Source of the DNA: Pseudomonas fluorescens
GTDB lineage: Bacteria; Pseudomonadota; Gammaproteobacteria; Pseudomonadales; Pseudomonadaceae
NCBI RefSeq assembly: GCF_040448305.1
Contig: NZ_CP148752.1
Span: forward strand, 4,999,501 to 5,063,500
DNA length: 64,000 nt
Direction: 5' to 3'
Shown here: in pieces, positions 62,481-64,000 of the stretch
Position numbering within the stretch: the stretch's first letter is position 1
Layout of the letters: every line of letters starts with the position of its first letter
Notes under the pieces: model-generated
The model's database searches: none
Seen by the model: the letters and a program-made list of their open reading frames with translations, nothing else
Told to the model about the DNA's origin: nothing
Program-made: the position numbers and the translations under genes

Positions 62481-64000
62481 TGGCACGTCTGCCGCTGTTG
62501 CGCCTGTTCAGTCTCGCCATCCGCCAATTGCTGCGCGATGCCCGCGCCGGTGAATTGCGCGTGTTGTTTTTCGCCTTGCTGGTGGCCGTGGCCGCCAGCA
62601 CCGCCATCGGTTACTTTGGCGCACGCCTGAACGGCGCCATGATGCTGCGCGCTACCGAATTCCTCGGTGCCGACTTGCTGCTCGAAGGCAGTTCGCCGGC
62701 GCGCCCCGAACAGATAAGAAGCGGCACCGAACTGGGTCTGGAACACGCTCAAGTGGTGGAGTTCTCCAGCGTCATCGCCACCGACAACGGCATCCAGTTG
62801 TCCAGTATCAAGGCGGCCGACGGCACCTACCCGCTACGCGGCGAATTGAAAAGCGCGCCCTCACCCTATGCCACGGAAACAGTCGGTGGCGGACCGCAAC
62901 CCGGTGAAGCCTGGGTCGAGGCACGCCTGCTGACCGCCCTGGACCTGAAGATCGGCGACAGCATCGATGTCGGCATGAAAACCCTGAAACTGGCGCGGGT
63001 GCTGACCTACGAACCCGACCGCGCCGGCAATTTCTACAGCCTGACACCGCGGGTGCTGATCAACCTCGACGACCTTGCGGCCACCGGCGTGGTGCAGCCC
63101 GGCAGCCGGGTCAGCTATCGCGAATTATGGCGAGGCAATGCTCAGGCACTCGAAACGTATCGGCAACAGATCAAACCGGGTCTTGCCGCCAACCAGCGCT
63201 TGCAAGACGCCCGCGACGGCAATCGGCAGATCGGCGGCGCCCTGGGCAAAGCCGAACGCTACCTGAACATGGCCAGCCTGGTGGCGGTATTGCTGTCCGG
63301 CGTGGCGGTGGCGCTGTCGGCAACCCGCTTCGCCACCCGCCGGTTCGATGCCAGTGCCTTGCTGCGCTGCCTCGGGCTGTCGCGCCGGGAAACCATGGTG
63401 TTGTTCAGCCTGCAACTGACCGTGCTCGGACTGCTGGCCAGTATCAGCGGCGCCCTCCTTGGCTGGCTCGCACAGCTGGGGTTGTTTGCCCTGCTGCATG
63501 ACTTGTTGCCGACCGACGTGCCTCCGGGCGGGCTGTTTCCAGCCATTGCCGGGATCGGCACCGGACTGGTGGCGCTGGCCGGTTTCGCCTTGCCGCCACT
63601 GGCGGCTCTGGGCCGGGTTCCGCCATTGCGTGTGCTGCGCCGGGACATGCTGCCGATCCCTTCCAGCACCTGGATGGTCTACGGCGCAGCGCTGGGCGCC
63701 CTCGCCCTGATCATGTGGCGCCTGAGCCTGGACCTGGTGCTGACCTTTGCCCTGCTCGGCGGCGGCGTGATTGCAGCGCTGGTGCTGGGCGGCTTGTTGT
63801 TACTGCTGTTGAAGAGTCTGCGGCGCATGCTGGCTCGTGCGTCCTTGCCCTGGCGCCTGGGACTGGGCCAACTGCTGCGTCATCCGCTCGCTGCCGCGGG
63901 CCAGTCCCTGGCGTTCGGCCTGATTCTGCTGTCGATGGCGCTGATTGCGCTGCTGCGCGGCGAGTTGCTGGACACCTGGCAGAACCAGCTGCCGAAAAAC
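62480..64000 (+). CDS. ybbP: ABC transporter permease YbbP-like (cut by window edge)
   Basis: Open to the right edge, so about 507 residues are visible of an expected 800 or more. Start ATG 62480. An N-terminal helix (VLFFALLVAVAASTAIGYF) is followed by a periplasmic domain, then FtsX-type helices (LVAVLLSGVAVALSATRF onward). Partner of YbbA; substrate unknown. Confidence 0.9.
   Translation, partial: MARLPLLRLFSLAIRQLLRDARAGELRVLFFALLVAVAASTAIGYFGARLNGAMMLRATEFLGADLLLEGSSPARPEQIRSGTELGLEHAQVVEFSSVIATDNGIQLSSIKAADGTYPLRGELKSAPSPYATETVGGGPQPGEAWVEARLLTALDLKIGDSIDVGMKTLKLARVLTYEPDRAGNFYSLTPRVLINLDDLAATGVVQPGSRVSYRELWRGNAQALETYRQQIKPGLAANQRLQDARDGNRQIGGALGKAERYLNMASLVAVLLSGVAVALSATRFATRRFDASALLRCLGLSRRETMVLFSLQLTVLGLLASISGALLGWLAQLGLFALLHDLLPTDVPPGGLFPAIAGIGTGLVALAGFALPPLAALGRVPPLRVLRRDMLPIPSSTWMVYGAALGALALIMWRLSLDLVLTFALLGGGVIAALVLGGLLLLLLKSLRRMLARASLPWRLGLGQLLRHPLAAAGQSLAFGLILLSMALIALLRGELLDTWQNQLPKN

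Overview
ORGANISM. The window reads as the chromosome of a fluorescent-group Pseudomonas. The evidence is an OprI lipoprotein, an EF-P with Arg32 beside its EarP arginine rhamnosyltransferase, CysB, paired class I and class II DAHP synthases, a GC-rich codon style, and many intergenic REP palindromes of the type GCGGGCAAGCCCGCTCCCACA. No rRNA or tRNA gene and no CRISPR array was seen. LAYOUT. (1) 1-5180, core chromosome: a LexA-type box at the left edge, a glutaredoxin-like protein, an ammonium transporter, a DUF883/YqjE/YqjK-like membrane operon, dGTPase, and a stand-alone receiver protein. (2) About 5405-20551, an integrated element of about 15 kb. It has a tyrosine integrase at the left end, a cluster of about ten iteron-like repeats, a serine recombinase, a second origin-like AT-rich region, and a co-oriented block of podovirus-like virion genes (ejection-type proteins including a 1148-residue polyvalent protein, and a scaffold-like protein). 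No terminase, portal, capsid or tail gene was found. A terminator and a solitary TIR-like (PF10137-type) gene follow. Then come small unknown genes, a P4-type SF3 helicase without a recognisable primase domain, and an AlpA-like regulator. The layout fits a phage satellite or a stripped podoviral prophage. (3) 20543-31802: a BvgA/BvgS-like two-component pair whose start codon appears to be the attachment site of the element, an fRMsr-AAA ATPase pair, a GacS-like hybrid kinase, and an oxidative-damage cluster (OhrR-type regulator, glutathione peroxidase, MsrB), then alaA. (4) 32118-44500: htpX, tpm, an extradiol dioxygenase, deaD, a crotonase, a spermidine-synthase-like protein, class II DAHP synthase, a YcaQ/AlkX-type protein, two LysR regulators and a TauE permease. 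(5) 44568-56757: an ohrR-ohr pair, an esterase, efp-earP, a Gre-like protein, cysB, a stress protein, a nucleotidase, a PanE-like reductase, a PilZ protein, class I DAHP synthase and oprI. (6) 56831-58749: a class-C-like group II intron placed directly after the terminator of an L,D-transpeptidase gene. (7) 59956-60795: a nested inverted-repeat island. (8) 60831-64000: tesA divergent from ybbA-ybbP (the last cut by the window edge). HOW IT FITS TOGETHER. Two OhrR-type units and the peroxide targets (Ohr, Gpx) seem to share one operator layout, TTGCrCAC-N7-TTGCkCG. OprI and the L,D-transpeptidase form a convergent pair that may act on the same product, peptidoglycan-linked lipoprotein. The most unusual part is the satellite-like element. 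By inserting at the start codon of the response regulator it appears to have moved the native promoter about 15 kb away, so excision would reconnect a three-gene two-component locus.
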